Of a DNA stretch of 44,980 nucleotides, positions 9,173-17,484 are shown one piece after another (positions within the stretch are counted from its first letter, which is position 1; each line of letters begins with the position of its first letter). Position numbers and translations under genes: made by a program. The stretch lies in assembly GCA_009731375.1 (NCBI GenBank), contig BJOX01000035.1:75625-120604 (forward strand). Reading direction: 5' to 3'. The notes under the pieces were generated by a model, which was not told the origin of the DNA, made no database searches, and worked only from the letters and a program-made list of their open reading frames with translations. The stretch comes from Paulinella micropora (taxonomy: Eukaryota; Cercozoa; Imbricatea; Euglyphida).

Positions 9173-11838
9173 AAGGCTTCCCACTGAGGGTGGCCTCACA
9201 TAATTGGCAAGGCAAAGTGGGTGCGGATAGCCCAGGCTTTGGGGAATGGCCGGAGCACTACAAGGAGCGAGGCTGGGTGATCGTCGGAGTCCAGGAGCAC
9301 AACCTATCGTCGCAGAAGGTGGAGAAGCTCCAAGTCGACGGCTTCGCAGTCCTCGGCAAAGCGGCTGCAACTGGTGCGGGCTCGCGTCTCTTGGGGGGAG
9401 TCTTGACGTTGGTGGCCAACTATCTGGCACCGTGCGCTACCATTGTACAGGCGCCTGTTCCACACCCACAGCAATTGTGGGTGAGGCTGTCGTCTGGGAG
9501 CGCGACGGCGTCGGATGTGTTCGTCGGCAACGGCTACTTCCCCCAAGAAAATCAACGAGAGGAATCTATTGCAGCCTATGAGGCGTGGCAGGCGGCCGTC
9601 TCCTACTTCGCCACCAAAGGTCATGTGGTTACGGTTGGTGATGCTAATGCTAAGCTGGGGCCCGCCAGAATAGCGCGGGAGGAGGGAGTGGTGGGCCTCT
9701 TTGGCGAGATAGATGGGAGGGGTAGAGGGGTTAGGAGTGAGAATGGTGAGTTGCTGGCTGCGATGCTTGTTGCCACGGGGTTGCGCAATCTCAGTGGGTT
9801 TTCGCAACCACGGGGGGACAAATATTGGTGGTCTAGGCAGGAAAATGTAGGTGGACGAAGGCATCTACTGGATTACATCTGCGTCTCTTCCGAGCTGGCG
9901 GAGGAGGCAAGCTTCGGCGTCGACGAGGTAGACCTTGATACCGACCACAAAGCTGTGTGGGCGGAACTGGTCTGGGGGGGACAGCCACCCCCCAAAAAGC
10001 AGGTAAAGAGGTACAAAGCATTCAAGGCAGAGCGCTTGATAGGCAGGGTAGTTGAGGGTAAGGAGAGTGAGCTGTCTAAGCTTAGGTTGAAGTACGACGA
10101 GACCTTTGCAGCTGGTATATCGGGGCTGTTGCCAGATGGCCTCCCAGATCTATCAGCAGTGGAGGACCCGGATGAGCTTCAGCAGGAGGTAGATAGGGTC
10201 GCTAGCTTAGTGGTCCGAGCTTTCACGGGCGCAGCCGTGAAGGTCTTGGGAGTTCGGGTGATTAGGCCAGGGTTTACTAATGCATGGTTTGATGAGAGTC
10301 TTAGGGAAGCGATTGCGCGACGGAGAGAGGCATACGGCCTCTGGCGAAGGAATGAGGCCAACCGAGAGGCCTGGCAAAGATATAAAGAAGCGAGGAAGGC
10401 GGTCAGAAGGTTATGCAAGGAGAAGAAGGAGCAAGCGTGGAAGCGGGTCCAGAATGACACCGCTGCCAACTTCAGGAGCGCTACCATGGCCACGTACTGG
10501 AAGCTGTCAAAGCGTTTGGGCGGGGTTCGGCGGTCGAACGCTTCTGCTCCTGTTCGGAAGCCCGATGGCACTCTGGCATGCACACTCCGGGAAAAACTAC
10601 AAGAATGGGAAGAATACCGCCGACGTATGGTGGTCCCCAAAGAAAACCAGTTTTTGGAGGATGCATGTGTAGAGGAAGTCGGTTCTGATGAGGAAGCAGC
10701 GCGGATTGAGCCCGAGCGGAAGGCCCGCGAAACCTTCCAGTATAACGACAACCTGCGCGACCAATTCGAGGCCATGGCGCAAGCCGAGGAGATCCGGACT
10801 GAGACGGGCCCGCTGGACTATGATTACACCGAGAAGGAAGTGGAGCTCTGCCAGGAAAATCTCCAGAATCACAAAGCGTGCTCACCGGATAAGATCAAGA
10901 ACGAGATGCTCAAGTACGGAGGCACGCGGATTGTTAGATTTCTGGTGCGCTTCTTCAACTGGTTGAAATCGTGCAAATACACCCCCAGCGACTGGGGCAA
11001 AGCGATTATCGTCAACATCCCAAAAGGAGGCGACCCAACCGATCCGGAAAATTGGAGAGACATCGCGATTCTGAGCTGTCTGGGTAAGATGTATCTGTCC
11101 CTTATGGCGGCGAGGCTTACGGCTTTCATCGATCAGCCGGGCAGGCTTCGCCCAGAGCAGGGTGGGTTCCGGCCAAAACGTAGTACGGGGGACCAGATTT
11201 TTGTCCTTAAGGAGCGTCTGCGCCTTAGACAACAAGCTGGCCTCCGTTCTTTCGTTTTGTTCGTGGATCTGAGAAAGGCATTCCCTACGGTTTGGCGGGC
11301 CGGGTTGTTTCAGAGGCTAACCCAGATGGGGGTACAGGGCAAGTTCTATCGCATTCTGCGGCGTTTTTACCGAAGAACGTCATCGCGAGTGCTAGTCGAT
11401 GGCGAACTCACTGGTGAAGTGCTGGAAGAGATGGGAGTTCAGCAAGGGTCGCCGTTGTCACCGTCGCTGTTCAACGTCTTCATGGATGAGCTAACGGTCC
11501 GAATCGCGAAAGAGTTGGAGATCGAGGACCTCAACCGCATCGAAGACATACGGACCCTGCTTTACGCCGACGACGTTGCGGTAATTGCGCATAGTGTCAC
11601 GGAGCTTCAACAGATTGTAAATGTCGTGGCGACATTCGTGGAGGACTATCGGCTTGAAATCAACCTGAAACCGGGCAAGACGGAAGTCATGCCGATATAC
11701 GGGCACGCCAAGTCAAAAAAGTCGCCCCCATGCGTGAGGTTCCGGGGCAAGGTTCTCAACGTCACCGACCACTACAAATACCTACGGACACCCTCTCCGA
11801 TAAACCGCAAGCGAAGCGGGCGGCGGAAATCACTGTAG
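9040..11838 (+). CDS. LINE ORF2: endonuclease and reverse transcriptase
   Basis: 932 residues. The N-terminal exonuclease-endonuclease-phosphatase domain spans about 49-312: ASHNW with N55, VGVQEHN with E86, VTVGDAN with D201/N203, and DTDHKAVW with D302-H303. The reverse transcriptase spans about 620-880: FVDLRKAF with D743, the GVQQGSPLSPSLFN motif, and LLYADD (YADD at 842-845). Together these nick target DNA and copy element RNA at the nick. ORF2 lies in the -1 frame relative to ORF1 and the two overlap by 133 bp. The first conserved residues lie just after the ORF1 stop, so the ATG at 9040 may not be the true start. Near 11785, after the YKYL motif, the frame becomes aberrant; thumb-like sequence continues in another frame to about 11865. 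The copy is therefore frameshifted and 3'-truncated. No RNase H or C-terminal zinc knuckle remains. Confidence 0.88.
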   Translation: MGRDAGAGELGRRVQDGPWRVAEGSRRAQPKRRHRHQLRSSQFVKGFPLRVASHNWQGKVGADSPGFGEWPEHYKERGWVIVGVQEHNLSSQKVEKLQVDGFAVLGKAAATGAGSRLLGGVLTLVANYLAPCATIVQAPVPHPQQLWVRLSSGSATASDVFVGNGYFPQENQREESIAAYEAWQAAVSYFATKGHVVTVGDANAKLGPARIAREEGVVGLFGEIDGRGRGVRSENGELLAAMLVATGLRNLSGFSQPRGDKYWWSRQENVGGRRHLLDYICVSSELAEEASFGVDEVDLDTDHKAVWAELVWGGQPPPKKQVKRYKAFKAERLIGRVVEGKESELSKLRLKYDETFAAGISGLLPDGLPDLSAVEDPDELQQEVDRVASLVVRAFTGAAVKVLGVRVIRPGFTNAWFDESLREAIARRREAYGLWRRNEANREAWQRYKEARKAVRRLCKEKKEQAWKRVQNDTAANFRSATMATYWKLSKRLGGVRRSNASAPVRKPDGTLACTLREKLQEWEEYRRRMVVPKENQFLEDACVEEVGSDEEAARIEPERKARETFQYNDNLRDQFEAMAQAEEIRTETGPLDYDYTEKEVELCQENLQNHKACSPDKIKNEMLKYGGTRIVRFLVRFFNWLKSCKYTPSDWGKAIIVNIPKGGDPTDPENWRDIAILSCLGKMYLSLMAARLTAFIDQPGRLRPEQGGFRPKRSTGDQIFVLKERLRLRQQAGLRSFVLFVDLRKAFPTVWRAGLFQRLTQMGVQGKFYRILRRFYRRTSSRVLVDGELTGEVLEEMGVQQGSPLSPSLFNVFMDELTVRIAKELEIEDLNRIEDIRTLLYADDVAVIAHSVTELQQIVNVVATFVEDYRLEINLKPGKTEVMPIYGHAKSKKSPPCVRFRGKVLNVTDHYKYLRTPSPINRKRSGRRKSL

Positions 11839-11865
11839 CGGGAACGGCTGCCTACTACCCCCTCT

Positions 11866-12226
11866 GACAAGGTAGCGAGAGGTAATGTTTGACTGTTTCT
11901 TACATCCGTCCCAGTCATTTCCCCTTACACTTCGAGAATCGAGTTGGTATTTCAAGTTCACCAACCCGACACTACCCTTTCAATGACTGTTAGACTCGAG
12001 ACAAAGCTTTGATGATTGGAGATTCACAATCTAGGACTCACACTCGATCGTAAGTTGCATTCAAGTCTGCAACTGGTACGAAATTACGTAAATAAACGAA
12101 GTGACCGCTCTGCTACTTACTGGTATTTCACCTGCTTTCATCGATTCAGGACTCAATGCAGCCATAGTGTTCTTTATTAAGAGTTCGTTGTACTTGACCA
12201 ACTGAAGAGTTGTATACAAACTCACA
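11866..12226 (+). repeat. Gypsy-1 LTR, copy 1 (5'-truncated, diverged)
   Basis: Begins inside the LTR (GACAAGG, aligned with GACAAGGAAACCAGAG of the other copies). It shares TTTCTTACATCC-like, TCACAATCTA, GCATTCAAGTCTGCAA, TAAATAAACGAAGTGACC, GGTATTTCACCTGCT and AAGAGTTCGTTGT with the LTRs at 16576-17200 and 37023-37646. The 3' end is taken as ACTCACA. Its 5' part is missing where it abuts the LINE. Confidence 0.75.
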
Positions 12227-12562
12227 ATTCGAATTTTCCTTCCAAGTGGAAACTACAAACACAGAGTTGGTGTGTTCTGTCGACAGATCGATTTGGAAAG
12301 ATCCTCTCCCTCAGAAGTGGTTGAACAGCAACGTATTAGGACAGATGTAATCAAAAACGCATATTTTTTAACAGATTTTTAACCTGCCGTTGCATTTTTG
12401 TGTCCCTCCTCTATCCTCATACACACTATGCAGTCAACCAACACTGTCTGGTTTTGTTGTTTTAGGGTCACCCCCTACCTACGGCGTGGAGATCACCCCT
12501 CCGCTGCACACAGTACTCTCCAGTCACTGTACTGCGTTCTGGTCTGTACCTGGCACGTCCCT

Positions 12563-13500
12563 ATGTGGAACCAATCGCGTCACGACGATCCAGTCTCCAA
12601 ATACAACGAACACAAGCGACGATGTCTGGACCCCTACCCTATTTTGGGCACTCGTACTGACAATCTACTTAGCGATAAGAAGTTTCAAGACGAAATCAAG
12701 GCTGGGAAGACTACTCGTCTCCATGCAAATCTATCTCGTACTCAAACTATTCAATTTGTCGACGATTTATTAACCAGTTACGTGGGTGACGAACGAGACA
12801 TACTTCGCAAGAATCACAAGGACAAGGCTACATGGCTGCCACAGGTCCCTGCCCCTCAAGCAAGCCTAGACTTGCTCCGTAATCCAGACTGGACAGATGT
12901 TGAGGTCTGCTCACAGTACCTGGGGCCCACTGGGTCGTTGGCGATCGCAGAAAAGCTCTGGAACGACATTAGTAACGTTATCCAGTTGAAATGTTTCATA
13001 ACTATTATCCAGCTACGACTTCTACAGCTGAACTGCTAGGGTCACTTCCGGTAACAGCGCACCCAACTTCAACTATTGGTGCCACATCCGTTTCCCCATC
13101 GAGCCTGACTGGTAATTGCTTTACCGCCCGTGGGAAGCTCTTCTGCGGGACCGACTCCCTCGAGTCACCCCTCAACGACTATACCCCCTTCAGTGGCTAC
13201 GCCAGTACCAACGACGCCAGCCCCGACCCTTACCCCAGCGTTTACTGTTACACCAGTGTTGAGGCCATCTATCCTGCCTTTCAACGCCACTGCTGACATA
13301 CCCTACGATATCAGCTTACTCACTTCGAGTTCGACGCTCAACCCGGCAGCTTCGTTCGCCGCGGCCCTCCTCGGCCATCCGCTGACACCCTCGCGCGTGG
13401 CCCCTGGTTCAACGCCATCTGCATCTAGCTCAAACTTCAGCACTTTGGCACCTATTCCGCAAGACTCTGCGTCCGGAGGGTCATCCACCGCAGCAGAACT
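12563..13500 (+). pseudogene. Gypsy-1 copy 1 gag, N-terminal part
   Basis: The ATG at 12563 aligns with the gag start of copy 2 (minus strand, 20205): both begin M, then four variable residues, then RHDDP. Shared features follow: an EHKR(R/K)CLD motif, LS/TD...LSxTQ, and a second block rich in Thr/Pro/Ser (13130 onward, GPTPxSHPS) that matches copy 2 at about 19630-19000. The reading frame breaks once near 13020. Gag would form the particle and bind element RNA. After about 13500 the sequence turns into a tandem repeat array and the rest of gag continues on the opposite strand from about 16320. Confidence 0.75.
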
Positions 13501-13765
13501 CAAAGTTGCCAGTAAATACTTGCCACTCGATGCCCCCAACCAATACGATTTTGCATGAGTTCTCTCGTGTAAAATTGCCGATCGGTGCCCGTAAATACTT
13601 GCAATTGCCACTCAATGCCTCCATCCAATACGATTTTGCATGAGTTCTCTCGTGTAAAATTGAAGATCGGTGCCCGTAAATACTTGCCACTCAATCCATA
13701 CAACCAATACGATTTTGCATAAGTTTCCTTATGTAAAATTGCAGATCTGTGAAAATTGCCATGAA
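13497..13765 (-). repeat. Left array of roughly 75-80 bp repeat (inverted relative to right array)
   Basis: About three and a half tandem units. Read on the minus strand, each unit contains AATTTTACAC, a GAACTCATGCAAAATCGTAT core, a GGTTGGAGGCATCGAGTGGC-like core, then AAGTATTTACGGGCACCGATC. The same unit occurs in opposite orientation at 16338-16545. The arrays bracket the inverted gag-protease block of copy 1. Confidence 0.85.
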
Positions 13766-13789
13766 GTCCGTGGGAATTTGAACGAACCA

Positions 13790-16320
13790 CCAATATCCAC
13801 CCTCGTCCATTCCTTGCCTGCGTCTTCTGCCGCTTGGGGCCGGTGGACTTGCTGTCTTGCGCGCGGGTCCGCTTGGCGATGGCTGATGCGGGTTAAGTGG
13901 CTGGTGGCGGGCTCCCGAAGGAGATCTCGTCTTCGTCTGCATCGAAGTCGGATTCCCCTTTGTCATCCTCCTCCTCGATCTACTCTTCGTCTTCCTTTTC
14001 AACCTCCTTGACGTCGCCTCGCTTGGTTGGCGCTTATGCATCATGAAGAAGTTGACGGTGCGTCCGTAAAGGTGGGCTCGCGAGGTTGACAGGAGGTCGT
14101 AAGAGCCCGTGGCTTGTGTGCCCGCGCGGTTCTTGAATATCTGTTGGATCTTGGACATGGGGTAGGAGATCGCTTTGGCCAGGGTGGACGGGCGACGTAG
14201 CTGACGGTAGCCAGTAGTCGATCGCCCACCTGAAGCGGCATGTGGAAGAGATGGAACTCCGTTTCGTAGACGATCTGCTTCGCCTTGGGCTTCAAATGCA
14301 TGTAGTCAGTCGGCTTGATCCTCTGGGCGTCATCGATGGACAGGTTGATCTGAGCCGCCATTTCGTTGGCGAAGAGTAGGTTCATGCCATCGGGGAGATG
14401 AGTCGACACATCAATGGTGATCGCATGAAGTGGTCACGTCGGGGTGGCCGATACAAAAATTTTAAAGTTCGATGCCGTCAGTAAGATTCGCGTCAATGCA
14501 GACGGATGAGCGCGCCTCCACAGGGGATAGTGGACTGATGGTGAAGCCATGGTACATTACCCACGCGAGGCGGGCCACACCCTTGCAGTTGCACGCAGAG
14601 TCCAAGACGCATGATGTTTTGCCGATGGGTGAGCTGAGGAGAGGCCATTTAGTCAGCCAGACGCTTCCGTTGACCACTGTCGGGATAGTCGCAATCCGAA
14701 GTGGAGAGGGCGTCGGCAGCGACGGAGAGGATGTGCGAGACCGGGTGTTCAATGACATGCGGAAAGCGCGCGGAGTGCTGCGGGCTACGGCCGCCGTCGG
14801 CTTTCAACCACAGTGCTCTCTTCATCTTGACAGCGCTGTTGAGGAAGCTTGCATTCCTCGAACGAGTGTTTGGGTACCTGGTCCTTCTTCAAGAAGTTGT
14901 TGACAATGTGCTCCTTGCAGTAGGCACAAGCGACTCCCGTGAAAGGTTTGCGTTTGACCGGGGCTGACGGTTTAGTCGGTGCACGTGGGTCGGACTTGGT
15001 CGTAGCCCATGATGGATGACTTCTTCAGAGAAATCGCCACCGCGTTGGCTCCCGTGAGGTGCTGACGTGGTGCCGGCTTCTTCCTGTCCACGCGTTCCTG
15101 CTTTGTTGGTTGATCTATCTTGACGCGCTTGTTGGGGCGAGTCAAACCACGTGGAGGGGCGTTCTGAGACATGGCCATGGAGTCAGCCTTGCGTTTCTGC
15201 CGAGGAGGGGGTTGGGGTTCGCGTTTTCCATGGACGCTTTGGCTTGACGAGGCGGTTGGCGTCTCCTACGGTTTGCGCGGTTGGCTGGCTGTCCTGGGCG
15301 AGCGGAGTCTTTTTTACGCGTTCCCGGATCGTCGGTGTCGGTCCGGACTGGAATCTCCATCCATAGCCAATAATCCTCCATGATGTTTGGGTCAAGTGTC
15401 TTGGCCCACGGAAGGAGGTCGTCCAAGTTGCGTGGCTAGCCCGTTGCCAAGGCAAACCTGACCTATTCTGCCTGCGTATTCCATCGGTCACGCTCCATGC
15501 CATTGGGGTCAGCATGCAGCCCAAGTCGTCGATTTGGTTAGCGTCGCAGATGATCACGCCGGTCACGTGCGCCGCGTTGTAGTACGTAATACACCGGTTG
15601 ATGTATGCCAGGAGCTGCTCCTTCTTGAAATGACGGAGGTTGAGGGCCTAAAGGACTGACTTGCGCGTGTCGTGCTTGTCCAGGCGGCCATGTATAAGGT
15701 CGCGGATGAACTGTAACCATATCAGCGACAGGGAACACCATACCTGCTGGACCGAATCGGTCAGATCCGAACAAAGCGGGCCCAACAGGCGTCCATGATG
15801 GCGGCTGTAGCTTTACCTCCCCACGTGCGGACGTTGTCGATGGCGTGCATGATGGCCAGCTGAACCGGAGTGTTGGCTATATGATAGTTCACTGCCAGCT
15901 TGCGTGCGTAAGTAGCTTGGTCGGCGGTCGGTACTCCAGTGGGTCGTGACAGGATATACATGTAGCGGCGTGCGGGGCTAGCTTGATGGTGGCGTAGCAA
16001 CATCTGCATGTAGTGACCTGAGGTAGCGCCGAAGAGGCCAGAGCGAAGGACACGACGGGGCCGGTGACGAGTGAGAAGTTGATATCCTGCTCGAGGAGGG
16101 CGTCGTTTGAGTCGACCTTGGAGAGATGAATGGGGGCGGTCGAGTAGAGGGTTCGTTGCCCTCATCTTCCTGTTAACACGTTAGCAACGCGTTTTAGTTC
16201 TCGTTCAGCGGCGGCGGCGCGTTCTGCTTCCTCTCGCTCAGCCGCAGCAGCGCGTTCTGCTTCCTCTCGTTCAGCCGCAGCGGCGCGTTCTGCTTCTCCT
16301 CGTTCAGCTTCAGTCGCCTT
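13790..16320 (-). pseudogene. Gypsy-1 copy 1 gag core, zinc finger, protease and linker start (inverted)
   Basis: Minus-strand remnants in several frames. In order: an Ala/Glu/Arg heptad-like segment (16299-16201), gag core fragments (16165 to about 15500, matching copy 2 at 18670-18170, e.g. IMDACWARF against LMDTYWARY), a basic/Pro region (about 15270-14970), and the retropepsin-like segment around VLDSACNCKGV (Asp-Ser-Ala codons at 14602-14594). These are followed by NLLFANEMAAQINLSIDDAQ and KQIVYETEFHLF, then the linker start LLSTSRAHLYGR near 14100-14050. Several stops and frameshifts make it non-functional. It is the key template for reading copy 2, because here the protease and linker are still adjacent and on the same strand. 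Confidence 0.75.
16201..16299 (-). repeat. Three 33-bp coding repeats (Ala/Glu/Arg)
   Basis: Exact-length 33-bp units at 16201-16233, 16234-16266 and 16267-16299. On the minus strand they encode an EEAERAAAAER-type peptide, 11 residues per unit, probably a helical or coiled-coil segment of gag. Confidence 0.85.
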
Positions 16321-16337
16321 TCTCTCCGCTTCGTCGC

Positions 16338-16545
16338 TGTAACCGATTGGCAAGTTTACACAAGGAAACTTATGCAAAATCGTATCGGTTGGAGGCATCG
16401 AGCGGCAAGTGTTTATTGTAACAGATTGGCAATTTTACACAAGGAAACTTATGCAAAATTGTATTTTTGGTTGGGGGCATCGAGCGGCAAGTATTTACGG
16501 TCATAAAGTGACAATTTTACACGAGGGAACTCGTCCAAAATCTTT
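16338..16545 (+). repeat. Right array of roughly 75-80 bp repeat
   Basis: About two and a half units with the cores AATTTTACACAAGGAAACTT, ATGCAAAATCGTAT, GGTTGGAGGCATCGAG and CGGCAAGTATTTACGG, inverted relative to 13497-13765. The last unit runs into TTTTTGGCGCCGACGAGACC and then the polypurine tract. Confidence 0.85.
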
Positions 16546-16563
16546 TTGGCGCCGACGAGACCA

Positions 16564-16575
16564 ACTGGGGGATAA
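16564..16575 (+). promoter_or_regulatory. Polypurine tract before gypsy-1 LTR
   Basis: ACTGGGGGATAA lies directly before TGTGGAATC, the likely LTR start. It has the form of the plus-strand primer used in LTR-retrotransposon reverse transcription. Confidence 0.55.
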
Positions 16576-17200
16576 TGTGGAATCAATGGATTTTAATCAA
16601 GTGTAAACGGAATTATCAATAATTTTATCAGACTGAGCACTTTAACGACCGTTCAAAATCACTACCGTTGACTTTTCACTGTTTTTGACCGGCCCGTTAG
16701 ATTTTCCTCTGCACGACGTTTCGACTTCACTAACCAGTTTTCAATTTCGTTCAGAAAAATTCAAACGATCAAGTCAAAGTTCTTTTTAGAAAAGATTAAC
16801 TGTAGCCTTTTTCCCACTCTATTGCATTACCCCTGATTTCCCGTGAAACACGCACGCTGCGGTAAATTTGCAATTGTGGACAAGGAAACCAGAGTGACTG
16901 AAACTTTTTACATCCATAACTGAGAAAACTTTTTCCAAATGCAAACTTCGGACACTTGAAATTATAAGTCGGACTTGAAGCCATCCTTCAAGTGCTTTAC
17001 AGCTGTTTCAAGGTACGCAAGCTCACCAACTCACAATCTACGTTCATTCGTGTTCGTACTTTGCATTAAATAAACGAAGTGACCTCTCTGCTATTTACTG
17101 GTATTTCACCTGCTCTTAGGAGTCAGGACTTAATGCAACCATAGAGACTTTTAATAAGAGTTCGTTGTGTAATTATCCCTTGGTTGTATCCAAACTCACA
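16576..17200 (+). repeat. Gypsy-1 LTR shared by copies 1 and 2
   Basis: About 625 bp from TGTGG to ACTCACA, giving TGTG/CACA inverted ends. It is highly similar to 37023-37646 and, over its right part, to 11866-12226. It lacks a roughly 32-bp segment (around TTCCAAGTCTGCAAACAAGT) that is present in the right LTR. The left terminus is inferred from the polypurine tract, since the partner LTR is damaged there. Confidence 0.75.
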
Positions 17201-17484
17201 ATTCTTTCCTTTCAAGTGGAAACTGCACACACAGAGTTATGTGTGCCCTGTCGAAAGGTCGATTTGAAAGCACCTTTTACAAGCAAGGTACTACTCAACG
17301 AACGTAGGAGATCAGAGGTCATCAAAAACACATATTTGAGGAAGATCGTTCACCTGTCTTTGCATTTTTGTGTCCTCTCTCTGCTCTTCTACACTCTATG
17401 CAGTCAACCAACACAATATGTGTCTGGTTTTGTTTGTATTAGGGTCACCCACTTATCACCTAGCGAGATCACCCTCTCTCCTCG

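Larger units (their letters stand above)
8210..11865 (+). mobile_element. Non-LTR retrotransposon (LINE), 3'-truncated
   Basis: Two overlapping plus-strand ORFs (ORF1 at 8381, EN-RT ORF2 at 9040) define a LINE with an apurinic-type endonuclease. The left limit is unknown because of the gap at 7637-8209. The right limit is about 11865, where RT thumb-like coding sequence stops and similarity to the gypsy-1 LTR begins (GACAAGG). No 3' UTR or poly(A) is present, so the element was truncated there. The GC-rich coding sequence stands out against the AT-rich repeats around it. Confidence 0.85.
11866..16575 (+). mobile_element. Gypsy-1 copy 1 (internally inverted, lacks RT to integrase)
   Basis: Order: LTR fragment, 5' leader (12227-12562), plus-strand gag N, an inverted block (about 13500-16540) with gag core, zinc finger, protease and the start of the linker on the minus strand, then a polypurine tract just before the next LTR. 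Its 3' LTR is the one at 16576-17200, which also serves as the 5' LTR of copy 2. RT, RNase H and integrase are absent. The 5' leader closely matches that of copy 2 (17201-17480), confirming the same family. Confidence 0.75.

Noticed and set aside
13497-13765. CRISPR-like array
   Set aside because: Units are contiguous 75-80 bp tandem repeats without unique spacers, in a eukaryotic retroelement.
16545-16565. TTTTTGGCGCCGACGAGACC as a lysine-tRNA-type primer-binding site
   Set aside because: It is just upstream of an LTR and not downstream of one, so the position is wrong; similarity is partial.
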